A stretch of 64,000 bases of DNA from an uncultured Myxococcales bacterium (lineage in GTDB: Bacteria; Myxococcota_A; UBA9042): NCBI GenBank assembly GCA_903929795.1, contig CAIYWC010000181.1:1-64000 (forward strand). Reading direction: 5' to 3'. Positions 51,846 to 59,418 of this stretch are shown here, piece by piece. Each line of letters starts with the position of its first letter. The stretch's first letter is position 1. The position numbers and the translations under genes were made by a program. The notes below the pieces were generated by a model. That model worked only from the letters and a program-made list of their open reading frames with translations. It was not told the DNA's origin and made no database searches.

Positions 51846-51975
51846 ACATGCCGACCACTGTCGAACCCCAAACTTTGTCGATCAGACCTTTGGCATTGCG
51901 GACTGGGACCGCGCGCGTGTGCCGAACACGGCACGCCGCGGATCGAGACTGGTTGGTCTCGAACTTCCGTCGGAG
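51844..51975 (+). repeat. intergenic hairpin element, copy B
   Basis: It starts at the stop codon of the LON-domain gene (TGAACATGCCGACC). It has the CAGACCTTTGGCATTGCGG block and the best-preserved core, GGACTGGGACCGCGCGCGTG (from 51900), with TGCCG-AACA-CGGCA as a perfect inner hairpin ending CACGCCGCGG. An ATG-initiated 44-codon open frame (51848-51982) runs through it and ends directly before the next gene's start codon. Confidence 0.8.
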
Positions 51976-51982
51976 TGTATAG

Positions 51983-52408
51983 TTGCCCGTCTGGCTGCGC
52001 CGCATCCTGGGCGTCGGCGCGCTGCTGGCGGGGCTGGCCGCGGCGTTCTGGCAGAGCCGCGCGCGCAGCCAATCCGTCGACATCGCGTTTGTGCTGAGCC
52101 ATGTGGCGCTGAGTGTCGACGGCGTGGTCCTGGATCGCCAGCGGCTGACCGGGCTGGCGTGGCGCATCGCGGATCAAGAGCCGAAGACCTGGAATTGGCA
52201 GCACTTTTTTGCCGGCCAAGCGCCGGAAGCGACCGACCCGGTGACGATCCGCCTGCCCGTCGACGGCGCGGAGCTGGAGATCACCTGCAAATTCGAGTTA
52301 TTGCCAGGCTCCGTGCCGCTGCGCACTTCCACCCGCGTCGCCGCGCCCGCGCACGCGGACGGCGTGGTGCCGGTGGACATCGAGGCGTGCGGCAGCCTGG
52401 CGCGCTAA
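51983..52408 (+). CDS. small membrane-anchored protein, hypothetical
   Basis: A 141-residue protein with an N-terminal hydrophobic anchor (about 4-24) and a beta-rich exported domain with two Cys. TTG start, supported by GGAG nine bases upstream inside the end of repeat copy B. No ATG gives a sensible N terminus. No family recognised. It follows the LON-domain gene on the same strand but is separated from it by the repeat element. Confidence 0.65.
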   Translation: MPVWLRRILGVGALLAGLAAAFWQSRARSQSVDIAFVLSHVALSVDGVVLDRQRLTGLAWRIADQEPKTWNWQHFFAGQAPEATDPVTIRLPVDGAELEITCKFELLPGSVPLRTSTRVAAPAHADGVVPVDIEACGSLAR

Positions 52409-52538
52409 GGTGCAGTGCCCAAGCAACTCGATCGCCCAGATCTCGTGGCGCGGTGCGTAACGCCGAAGGCGGGCGCACTTCGCGACCCAGCCAGCAAGCA
52501 AATTCGAGGCTTTGTGCTTTCACGGGCCGAATCGCCGG
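52405..52538 (-). repeat. diverged intergenic element, copy Q
   Basis: Minus-strand sequence directly after the stop codon of the 434-residue lipoprotein gene. It contains CTGGGTCGCGAAGTGCGCCC, a GTGCG...CGCAC hairpin and TCTGGGCGATCGAGTTG, which match in order CTTGGGTCGCCAAGAGCGCC-like and GCTGGGAGTTGATCG blocks at 59290-59400. Relation to the A/B family rests on placement, a central hairpin and weak similarity only. Confidence 0.45.
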
Positions 52539-53843
52539 TCAATTCCCGACAAAACCCACCCAAAAGTGCGTCGTTTGGCCCTGACGCGAGAAGATGAAGT
52601 ACGGCTCCGCCTTCTTGACGTCCGCCTTCACGACCGTGATGTGCAAGTTCAGCACGTCGCCGTTCTGGCCGCTGGACTTGGTCGCGCCGTCCCAATCGAA
52701 CTGCAGCTGCGGCGCGGCTTGCAGGTACCACGTGGCGTAATCGGTCGCGTAGACGACCCACGGCCCGGCCGTCGGCGCGTCGCTGAACAGGTGCACAGGG
52801 ACCACCGCGTCCTGACCGGCGGCGATGTGCACGCCCGCGACCTTCAGCCCGGCGTACGTGACTGTGTCCGGCGTTTCAGGCGCGGCGTTGAAATACGGCT
52901 CCGCGGGCGCGGGCTGGCACGGATCACGACTCGCAGCCGCAGCGGCATCGGACCACGCGCGCTCGGAGGTGTAGCCCGTCGTCGGCCAAGTGAACGGATC
53001 GCCCTCGACAAACGTACACATATCGCCCAGTTCCGGCCCGCCGGCGATCGTCGCCCAGCCGGCATGCGCCGTGTCCAGCTTGGTCCACGCCGGCGCCGCG
53101 TACGGGTCCGGGTCGGTCGCGGCTTCCAGCAGCTCGTGGCTCGCGGCGACCTGGAACGTGTGTGCGAGGTCGACGCCCGGCCCGTCAAAGCCGGGACATG
53201 CGGGAATCATGGCGTAATGCACCGACACCGCACCGACCGCCGTCAGGAAGTGATAGCCGCCGAAGTCCTTGCAGCTCACGCCGTTGGTCTGCGGCTCCGT
53301 GACCGTCACGCCCTGCGGATAGACCAGCACGTAGATCGTCGCCGGATCGGGCTGGCCCCACAGCGCGGTCTCGCGCGTCAGCTGCTCGGCCAGGAAAACC
53401 TCGACTTCGGACTCGGTAACGCTCGGCGTCGGCACGATCGCCAGATGGATTGGCGCGTCGACTGTCAGATCGCCCACGCCGTACTCCGCCGTCGCCGCGC
53501 TCCAATACACTGAGCCGCCGATCGCGGTGACAAAAGCCTCCGCCGTCGCGCGCTGCGGATCGCCGTCAAAAGTCACCACGCGCGCGTGCGGGTGTGCCAG
53601 CACCGCGCCCTTGCCTTTGAGCACCTGCGGCGCCGGCGGGTGGTCGGCGACCTCGAACGGCACATCCGGCGCAGTCACATCAGCCGCGCTGTCCGCGCCC
53701 GCGGTCGCAGCATCCGCGGTATCGGCAGGCGCCGCGGCATCGCCCGTCGCCGGGGAAGGTGCTGTGCCACACGCCGCCAGCGCGCACGCGAGCCACACGA
53801 GCTCGCGCAGGCCCGCGTGCGAATTCATCATGAAAATTGCCAT
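52539..53843 (-). CDS. lipoprotein with HELLEAATDP motif, hypothetical
   Basis: A 434-residue lipoprotein. Signal ending LAACGTA (lipobox), Asp/Ala/Thr-rich linker (about 27-65), then a globular domain with several Cys. The block AASHELLEAATDPDPYA resembles the HExxE-TDP metal-binding segment seen in EXORDIUM-like and related secreted proteins, so a zinc-dependent activity is conceivable but unproven. The C-terminal part is beta-rich. Start at ATG 53843 because GGAGA precedes it; two later ATGs at 53831 and 53828 would also retain the lipobox. It lies 13 bases downstream of ccmE. Confidence 0.75.
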   Translation of the reverse strand: MAIFMMNSHAGLRELVWLACALAACGTAPSPATGDAAAPADTADAATAGADSAADVTAPDVPFEVADHPPAPQVLKGKGAVLAHPHARVVTFDGDPQRATAEAFVTAIGGSVYWSAATAEYGVGDLTVDAPIHLAIVPTPSVTESEVEVFLAEQLTRETALWGQPDPATIYVLVYPQGVTVTEPQTNGVSCKDFGGYHFLTAVGAVSVHYAMIPACPGFDGPGVDLAHTFQVAASHELLEAATDPDPYAAPAWTKLDTAHAGWATIAGGPELGDMCTFVEGDPFTWPTTGYTSERAWSDAAAAASRDPCQPAPAEPYFNAAPETPDTVTYAGLKVAGVHIAAGQDAVVPVHLFSDAPTAGPWVVYATDYATWYLQAAPQLQFDWDGATKSSGQNGDVLNLHITVVKADVKKAEPYFIFSRQGQTTHFWVGFVGN

Positions 53844-53856
53844 CTTGTCTCCGAAG

Positions 53857-54390
53857 CTACTTGTGCTGCTGCGCGGCCATGTGCTTCTTGTATTCGGTCT
53901 GGTAGTACTTTTGCCGATCGGCGTCGGACATGCTCTCCGCATCGCCATACCGGCTCGGGCACTTGACCGTCAGGCTGGACGCTTGCAGCAGGTGCTGCCC
54001 GTCGGCGTCGTGGCCAAGCCGCCCGGCGACAATCGCGTCGCGGCCCTCCTCAAACGGGTCGGGCAGCAGCTTGGGGTACGCAATCGTCAGCTTGTGCCCG
54101 AGGTTATCCGCCACGTCGAAGCGAAACGTCTCGCTCGCCGGCTGGCCGCGGACGCTGCCTTGGACGACCTTGCCGGCGATCTTGATCTCCGCGCCGTCGA
54201 CCTTGTCGCCGCTGCGTTCCAGCTGCGCCAGCGTGTAATTGTACATGCCCGCACCGCCCGACGTGCTGGAGCCCACCACGCCCAGGCCGATCGCCAGCAC
54301 CGCCACGGCGATCACCAGCGGCGCGACGGAGCGCTTCTTGCGCACCACGGCGGTCGGCGTCAGCGCGGGCGGGGAGTTCGGCTCAGTCAT
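53857..54390 (-). CDS. ccmE: CcmE-like heme chaperone with Cys-type (CXXXY) heme site
   Basis: A 177-residue cytochrome c maturation protein E homologue that hands heme to apocytochromes in the periplasm. One N-terminal membrane segment (about 23-42), then the OB-fold domain with KIAGKVVQGSV, YPKLLPDPFEEGRDAIVAG and ASSLTVKCPSRYG. The heme-attaching His of the usual HxxxY motif is replaced by Cys (CPSRY), the CXXXY variant known from Desulfovibrio and archaea. No other ccm gene is nearby. Start ATG 54390 has GGAG upstream; a GTG at 54423 is less likely. A substrate in this window would be the six-heme cytochrome. Confidence 0.85.
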   Translation of the reverse strand: MTEPNSPPALTPTAVVRKKRSVAPLVIAVAVLAIGLGVVGSSTSGGAGMYNYTLAQLERSGDKVDGAEIKIAGKVVQGSVRGQPASETFRFDVADNLGHKLTIAYPKLLPDPFEEGRDAIVAGRLGHDADGQHLLQASSLTVKCPSRYGDAESMSDADRQKYYQTEYKKHMAAQQHK

Positions 54391-54423
54391 CGGCGGCTCC
54401 AGCCGCACCAGCGGCGGCGGCAC

Positions 54424-54530
54424 TCTACACAGGCTGACCCAAGACGAACACCAAAATCCGCCAGACAGCCATCGGGGCTCCCACGCGGCGAACCCGAATG
54501 TGCACCACCGGCGGCGCGCCGCGGTTGCGC
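54424..54530 (+). repeat. intergenic hairpin element, copy I
   Basis: It opens with CTACACAGGCTGACC, shared base for base with copy C at 5.25 kb. It continues GAACACCAAAATCCGCCAGAC and ends in GTGCACCACCGGCGGCGCGCCGCGG, the hairpin core position. The middle part is diverged. This copy points opposite to its flanking minus-strand genes, the only exception to the orientation seen for the others. Confidence 0.6.
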
Positions 54531-54562
54531 GGGCGGTCCTCGCTCCGTTCGCGCATTCTCCC

Positions 54563-55552
54563 TCAATGCAGCGGCGGGATTGGGAGCTGTTCCACGGCCG
54601 GCAGCAGCGCCACCGGGTCCGAATAGCCCCAGACTTCCGCGATCTTGCCCTGCTGGACCAGCAAGAACTCCAGGCTGCGGACGCGCAGCACCTCCTCGTT
54701 GAGCGGCACGGGTACCACCGGCGTGCGCTGGCGCACTGTCACGTCACGCTCCAGGACCAGCCAATCGCCCGCAGCGTACTGGCCGATGAGCTGGTTGTCC
54801 TGGACGGCAAAAGCCTGCTGAAACGCGCGGATCGCCGCCTGATTGGCCACAGCGGTCAGCGTCTCCGCCCCCGCGGTCGTGTCGCGATACGCCAAATTTT
54901 CCGCGACCAAGCCTGCCGCCGTCGCATCACGCGCCAGGAGCGCCGGGTCAAACGCCGCAGCGAGCCGCGCCACGTCGAAGGTCGGCACCGCCGTCACCAC
55001 GTCAATCGGCTCTGAAGTCGCTGGCGGCAAAGGAATTTTTGGCGCATCGAGCACGAAGCGCCACGGCGCGGTCGTCCCGTACACCCGCACGGCCGCGATG
55101 CGCCCGGCGCGCAGCTCGAACACGGCAGCAAACGGCACACGGCGCTGCGCAACCTCAGCAAGACCTTGAACAATCTCGACGCCCGGTCCGACATGGAGCT
55201 GCCGCAACCGCTGCAGCTTGGTGTCCGCCAGCGCGCCCGCGATCGCGTCCGCACACGCGTGCGCGCCCGCGCAGGTGTCGCCATTGGCCAGCGTCACCGT
55301 CACTTCCGGCGCCAACAGGCTCGCCACGGTCGGCGAATCGTGCGCGGCGAGCGCAACGAACAGCGGCTCCACGACTGGCGGCTCCGGCAACACGGCGGTC
55401 GGCGTCGCGGGCTGGGGCGCGGCCACCGGCGAGACCGGCTCCGGCAGCGGCGCCAGCGGCATTTCCGGCGGCTTGGGCACCGGCTCAAAGCGCGGCGGCG
55501 GCGTGCGACAGGCCACCGCGAGCGCAAGCAGCATCAGAAAAACGTGGCGCAT
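54563..55552 (-). CDS. lipoprotein with two NTF2-like halves, hypothetical
   Basis: A 329-residue lipoprotein. Signal ending LAVACRT, a Pro-rich linker (about 17-60), then two segments of about 120 residues each that look like SnoaL/NTF2-type cone folds (PLFVALAAHDSPTVASLLAPE and AFDPALLARDA...LEFLLVQQGKIAEVWGYSDP). These folds often bind small hydrophobic ligands; function unknown. It begins three bases after the DUF5658 gene in a closely packed minus-strand run. Confidence 0.7.
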   Translation of the reverse strand: MRHVFLMLLALAVACRTPPPRFEPVPKPPEMPLAPLPEPVSPVAAPQPATPTAVLPEPPVVEPLFVALAAHDSPTVASLLAPEVTVTLANGDTCAGAHACADAIAGALADTKLQRLRQLHVGPGVEIVQGLAEVAQRRVPFAAVFELRAGRIAAVRVYGTTAPWRFVLDAPKIPLPPATSEPIDVVTAVPTFDVARLAAAFDPALLARDATAAGLVAENLAYRDTTAGAETLTAVANQAAIRAFQQAFAVQDNQLIGQYAAGDWLVLERDVTVRQRTPVVPVPLNEEVLRVRSLEFLLVQQGKIAEVWGYSDPVALLPAVEQLPIPPLH

Positions 55553-55555
55553 CCG

Positions 55556-55948
55556 TCAGCTCCCATCGGCAAAGTGCTGAACGGCGAGCCAGAGCGCCTC
55601 CAGATGCCACGCCAGAATGAAATAATACGCCAAAAACGCCACGAAGATCGAGACCACCGCCAGCGGCCGATCGCGGTGCCGCCACAGCAGGTACGAGCCG
55701 GCGGACACGAGCCCCGTCTTGATGAGCACGAACAGGACCGGATGCATCTCGGGCAGTTCTGCTAAAAGCGGATTACTTTCAATGGCTTTACGATCCGACA
55801 CCCAGAGCACCGTCGCCACGGCGTCGATGACGTTCAGCACCAGCACGGCCTTGACGATGCCGTTCAACCAGCTGAACTCCTTGGGCGTCCCCATCCAGGC
55901 TGGCGGCTGCACGCCGTCATCGTCGTCTGTGCGCCGCGCGCCCTTCAT
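55556..55948 (-). CDS. DUF5658-type small membrane protein
   Basis: A 130-residue protein with a charged N terminus and about three to four hydrophobic segments. The blocks LNVIDAVATVLWV, ESNPLLAEL and FVLIKTGLVSAGSYLL match the DUF5658 family, small inner-membrane proteins of unknown function. It is tightly packed: 12 bases after the 316-residue lipoprotein gene and three before the next lipoprotein gene. Confidence 0.8.
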   Translation of the reverse strand: MKGARRTDDDDGVQPPAWMGTPKEFSWLNGIVKAVLVLNVIDAVATVLWVSDRKAIESNPLLAELPEMHPVLFVLIKTGLVSAGSYLLWRHRDRPLAVVSIFVAFLAYYFILAWHLEALWLAVQHFADGS

Positions 55949-55960
55949 CGGCAGCGCGGC

Positions 55961-56911
55961 CTACTTCTTGGGCGGCGGCAGCGCCAGCCCAACCTGGCCC
56001 AGCGACGCGACAATCGGCTCCTTGGACACGCCCTGGTCGATCGCCACTTCCACGCGCGTGCCGCTGACTTTCTTGACCTTGCCTTGGTACATCATGCCGA
56101 CGTACGGCACCACGACCTGCTGGCCGACCTTGAGCGCCGGCTTGAGCGGGATCGCCTGCAGCTCGGCCTTGGAAAAGGTCGCGACGCGGCCGGAGAATTT
56201 GCGCGCCAGCCACTTCTCGCCATTTTCCGACACCAGCAGCACGATCACCGGCCGGCCGTCATCCTGAGCGACCGCGAAATTGCCCGGCGCCAGGCCCTCG
56301 GTCTGCTTGGTCACTTCCTTGGGCGATCGCACCGCGACGAGCTTGTCCTCCGCCCAGCTGTCCGGCAAGTCCGTGTAACGCACGGTGATTTTGTCGCCGT
56401 CGACTTTTTGGACAATCGCGTGCTTGAGCGACGACGCCCACTCCGCCAGCACCATGTCGCCCGCCTTCACGTCGCTCGCCGCCTTCAGGCCCGCGGCGAT
56501 GATGTACTGACCGCCGACCTGAAACGAGCTGCCGTCCAGCTCCTTGATCGTCGCAATTTCGCCTTTGACTTCGCCGAGATCGTGGGCAAAAAGCTGATAG
56601 ATCGCCGCGGGATTCGTGTGGCTGCGATCCTTGCCCTGGGTCAGCAGGAAGATGCGGTCGCCCTCCTTGGCAGACGTGCCCCGCGGCGGCAAGTTCCAGC
56701 CGTTCTTGAGCGGATCGTCCGCCGGCGTCGCGGCAGCTGGCGCTTCCACTGGCGTGACCGGCGTGGGCGCAGCGACGACTTGCTCCGGCTCGGCCGCAGG
56801 CGCCTTGGGTTTGTCCGCCGCCGGCGTCTTCTTGCCACAAGCAACCGTCGTCAGCACCAGCCCGGCGACCATCAACGGCCGACGCATGTTCCCCAAAATC
56901 TGCTTCGCCAT
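55961..56911 (-). CDS. lipoprotein with Tudor/SH3-like repeats, hypothetical
   Basis: A 316-residue lipoprotein: signal ending TTVACGKK, an Ala/Pro/Val-rich linker (about 30-70), then three or more beta-rich units of about 50-60 residues with DMVLAEW, GQQVVVPYVGMMYQGKV and similar stretches, reminiscent of small SH3/Tudor barrels. No catalytic motif. A GTG directly before the ATG could also serve as start; both follow AGGGGGACC. Part of a minus-strand run of envelope lipoproteins behind a cyclophilin gene. Confidence 0.75.
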   Translation of the reverse strand: MAKQILGNMRRPLMVAGLVLTTVACGKKTPAADKPKAPAAEPEQVVAAPTPVTPVEAPAAATPADDPLKNGWNLPPRGTSAKEGDRIFLLTQGKDRSHTNPAAIYQLFAHDLGEVKGEIATIKELDGSSFQVGGQYIIAAGLKAASDVKAGDMVLAEWASSLKHAIVQKVDGDKITVRYTDLPDSWAEDKLVAVRSPKEVTKQTEGLAPGNFAVAQDDGRPVIVLLVSENGEKWLARKFSGRVATFSKAELQAIPLKPALKVGQQVVVPYVGMMYQGKVKKVSGTRVEVAIDQGVSKEPIVASLGQVGLALPPPKK

Positions 56912-56956
56912 CACGGTCCCCCTGCGCTGTGCCCTGACGCTTCCTGTCGGAACGCC

Positions 56957-57568
56957 TCAGAAGCGGTCAATCTTCCATGTGCCGTCCTGCCGCAGCAGAA
57001 TCGGCCGAATGTCCGCACCGTCCGGCAAGGTCAGGTGCAGCTGCGCCCGATCCGCCTCCACCGATTCGACTTCCAGCTTGAAGCCGCCCGCCGCCGCCGT
57101 CGCGTACTTGGCCAGGTGCCGCCAGAGCCGATCGCCGTCCTGCGCCAGCAGCGGCGCCAGCGTCTCAAACAACCGGGGCGTCACGAGCGGCTCCAGCGCC
57201 GCAAAATCGCGGGCCTTGGCCGGCGGCAGCACCCGCGCGATCAGACCATCGACGACCTCGCGGGTAGGCGCACCCGCGGGCACGGGCGCGTTCGCAGCCA
57301 GCGCCTGCTGCGCCGCGAGCCGGATATCGCGCGCCAGCGGCTCCTGCGCCGGTTGCCGGCCCGCCACCGCCGTCGGCGCGCCCGGCACTTGCAGCAGCCG
57401 CTGACCGCGGGCCGACGCCGCCGGCAGGCTCGGCTGCGGCCGCACACCGGCGACCGCGGCGTTCGGACACCGCAGCGGCTCCTGAACGCAGTCCACTGGC
57501 TCCTGGCAAGCGACAGCCAGTAGCAGCGACGCCAGAAGGCCGGCGCCCGTGTGTCTCAGCCTCAGCAT
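56957..57568 (-). CDS. small lipoprotein, hypothetical
   Basis: A 203-residue lipoprotein with signal ending LLAVACQEP (Cys about 21). Three further Cys lie shortly after it. A Pro/Ala-rich linker precedes an alpha/beta C-terminal domain with FKLEVESVEADRAQLHL and a TWKIDRF end, the typical finish of NTF2/DUF4440-like folds. Function unknown. It starts five bases after the cyclophilin gene. Confidence 0.72.
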   Translation of the reverse strand: MLRLRHTGAGLLASLLLAVACQEPVDCVQEPLRCPNAAVAGVRPQPSLPAASARGQRLLQVPGAPTAVAGRQPAQEPLARDIRLAAQQALAANAPVPAGAPTREVVDGLIARVLPPAKARDFAALEPLVTPRLFETLAPLLAQDGDRLWRHLAKYATAAAGGFKLEVESVEADRAQLHLTLPDGADIRPILLRQDGTWKIDRF

Positions 57569-57573
57569 CGCGT

Positions 57574-58149
57574 TCAGCCGTTGCGGACGATGCGGATGTG
57601 GTTGATGGTCACCGGCGTGCGCGGACGGTCGCCGGGGCCGCGCGGGACGGCGCAGATCTTGTCGATCACGTCCAAGCCGGCGGTTACTTTGCCAAACACG
57701 CTGTGGCGGTTGTCCAGGTGCGGAGTCGAGTCGCAGGTGATGAAGAACTGGCCGCCGTTGGTGTTGGGGCCGGCGTTGGCCATCGAGAGGATGCCGGGCC
57801 CGACGTGGCGCAGCGCGGGGTGAAACTCGTCGGCGAACTTGTAGCCTGGGCCGCCGGTGCCGTCGCCCTTGGGGCAGCCGCCCTGGACCATGAAGCCGGA
57901 GATGACGCGGTGAAACTGCAAGCCATCGTAATAAGGACGATTTTCATCCTTGCCGGTCAGCGGATTCTTCCAGGTCGTCGTGCCTTCCGCGAGCTGGATG
58001 AAATTCGTGCAGGTCTTGGGCGCCTCAGCGACAAAGAGCTTGATCGTGATGTCGCCCAGCGATGTCTCCATCACCGCGGTGACGTCTTTGCTGGTCTCCA
58101 GCGGTTCGATTGTCTTGAGCGATTGTTGCGGACGGCCAAAGAATGACAT
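57574..58149 (-). CDS. peptidyl-prolyl cis-trans isomerase, cyclophilin type
   Basis: A 191-residue cyclophilin that catalyses proline isomerisation in folding proteins. Conserved blocks: FHRVISGFMVQGGCPKGDG with the catalytic Arg in FHRV, SMANAGPNTNGGQFFIT, and HSVFGKVTAGLDVID. There is no signal peptide, so a cytoplasmic enzyme. Start ATG 58149 follows AGGAG; longer in-frame forms to 59133 run antisense to the next gene and are rejected. It is the first gene of a long minus-strand run, with a TTGCGG-18-TAGAAT promoter-like motif upstream. Confidence 0.95.
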   Translation of the reverse strand: MSFFGRPQQSLKTIEPLETSKDVTAVMETSLGDITIKLFVAEAPKTCTNFIQLAEGTTTWKNPLTGKDENRPYYDGLQFHRVISGFMVQGGCPKGDGTGGPGYKFADEFHPALRHVGPGILSMANAGPNTNGGQFFITCDSTPHLDNRHSVFGKVTAGLDVIDKICAVPRGPGDRPRTPVTINHIRIVRNG

Positions 58150-58276
58150 CGGAAAGCTCCTGGGGTTGGCGAAGACGCGCGTGCGGCGGCTGCTGACGGT
58201 CGGCGGTCGCGTCCGTCCGGCGCGCTGCACACGCAGCACCCGAGCCCTGGGCAGCGGACGAACTTGCCGGGCAGCG

Positions 58277-58306
58277 ATTCTACGGCAGGAGTTCGCGTAC
58301 CCGCAA
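58277..58306 (-). promoter_or_regulatory. candidate promoter TTGCGG-18-TAGAAT for the cyclophilin operon
   Basis: On the minus strand TTGCGG (58301-58306) and TAGAAT (58277-58282) are 18 bases apart, 127 bases before the ATG at 58149. The -10 box is one base from consensus. Confidence 0.45.
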
Positions 58307-58326
58307 GACTTCGGTACACTGGCGTC

Positions 58327-59289
58327 GTGCAGTCGCCGCCCGCCCATTGCCGCCTGAAACGCCTCGCGCCGCTGCTTGTATTGCTGTCCTGCGGTCGCGG
58401 CCAACTGCGCGATCAGGCGGATTTTTGGCAGGAAGCGCTGCCGCCGCCGATCGCCGTGCTGGAGCCTTGGCTCTCCACGCCGGCGCACGGCAAGCCGACC
58501 GACGAAGCCTGGACGGCGCATGTCATTGAAACGACGCCATTTGTCAACGGTCCGGAGGATGCAACCGGGGCAAACTGGACAGTCCGACTGGTCGACGGGA
58601 CCGCGACGGAACGACGGCTGCACCTGGGCCTGCCGTTGGGCACCGCGGTGCCGCTGTTTCGCAACGAGACCGTGATCGTACGGACTTTTGCGCGGCTGGG
58701 CGACGATGGCGCGGCCCTGCGCAGCGTGATCGTCTCGGCGCGGCGACCGCTGGGGACCGGTGCGGATTTCAAACCCGTGCTGATCGTCTCGGCGCACGAC
58801 GAGCTGATCGCCGCCGACGCACTGCCCAAGCTGCTGACCGGCATGACGCGGACTGAACAAGTCGCGTATCGCGAAGCCCGCAAAGGGGAAGGCGATTGTC
58901 CATTCGAGACGACGCATTTTCTGGTGAACGTCGGACCGGATGCGCGGGCCGTTGTCGGGCGGCGCCGGCTGCTGTATGCCCCAGGTGCGCGGTTTCGCCG
59001 CCAGGATGCGGAAGCCGCGTATGACGTCGTCGTTCACGATGCCAGCCGCACGAGCGTGGCGCCCTGCCCGGCGCCGGATCGCACCGCGCTCGCCTGGTCT
59101 GCCGTGTGGGTGGGCGAGGACGCCAAAGCGCAACCGCGTCCGACCGCGACGCTGCTGGAAGTCGCCGTCCTGCCTGCCGCCGCGACGCCGTCGTCGGCAG
59201 TGCCGACCAAGCCGCCAGCGCGCAAGCCACGCAAAGGCTCGATTTCACACGAGGATCCGCCGCGCGAGCACCCGGTGCCGCGGCCTTAA
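58327..59289 (+). CDS. lipoprotein, hypothetical
   Basis: A 320-residue lipoprotein. After a GTG start the signal RLKRLAPLLVLLSCG gives a lipobox (LLSC). The mature part is a beta-rich domain with several Cys (ECDCPFETTHF-like region) and ends in a Pro/Lys-rich tail. No family recognised. The ribosome binding site is weak and an earlier in-frame ATG at 58264 would put 20 extra residues before the signal, so the start is uncertain. It is divergent from the cyclophilin gene with about 177 bases between. Confidence 0.65.
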   Translation: MQSPPAHCRLKRLAPLLVLLSCGRGQLRDQADFWQEALPPPIAVLEPWLSTPAHGKPTDEAWTAHVIETTPFVNGPEDATGANWTVRLVDGTATERRLHLGLPLGTAVPLFRNETVIVRTFARLGDDGAALRSVIVSARRPLGTGADFKPVLIVSAHDELIAADALPKLLTGMTRTEQVAYREARKGEGDCPFETTHFLVNVGPDARAVVGRRRLLYAPGARFRRQDAEAAYDVVVHDASRTSVAPCPAPDRTALAWSAVWVGEDAKAQPRPTATLLEVAVLPAAATPSSAVPTKPPARKPRKGSISHEDPPREHPVPRP

Positions 59290-59400
59290 GGCGCCGTGCA
59301 GGCGGAACCCGTTGTGTCGGGCGCGTGTCGTTGGGTCGCCAAGAGCGCCCGCTGCGCGCTACGCCCGGCGGCACACGGCTGGGAGTTGATCGCGTTGTTC
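59290..59400 (+). repeat. diverged intergenic element, copy P
   Basis: It starts at the stop codon of the plus-strand lipoprotein gene and fills the gap to the convergent radical SAM gene. It matches copy Q (52405-52538, minus) in several blocks in the same order (TTGGGTCGCCAAGAGCGCCC, TACGC, CTGGGAGTTGATCG). Membership of the larger A/B family is uncertain. Confidence 0.45.
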
Positions 59401-59418
59401 TTGCACGCGCCTCACCCT

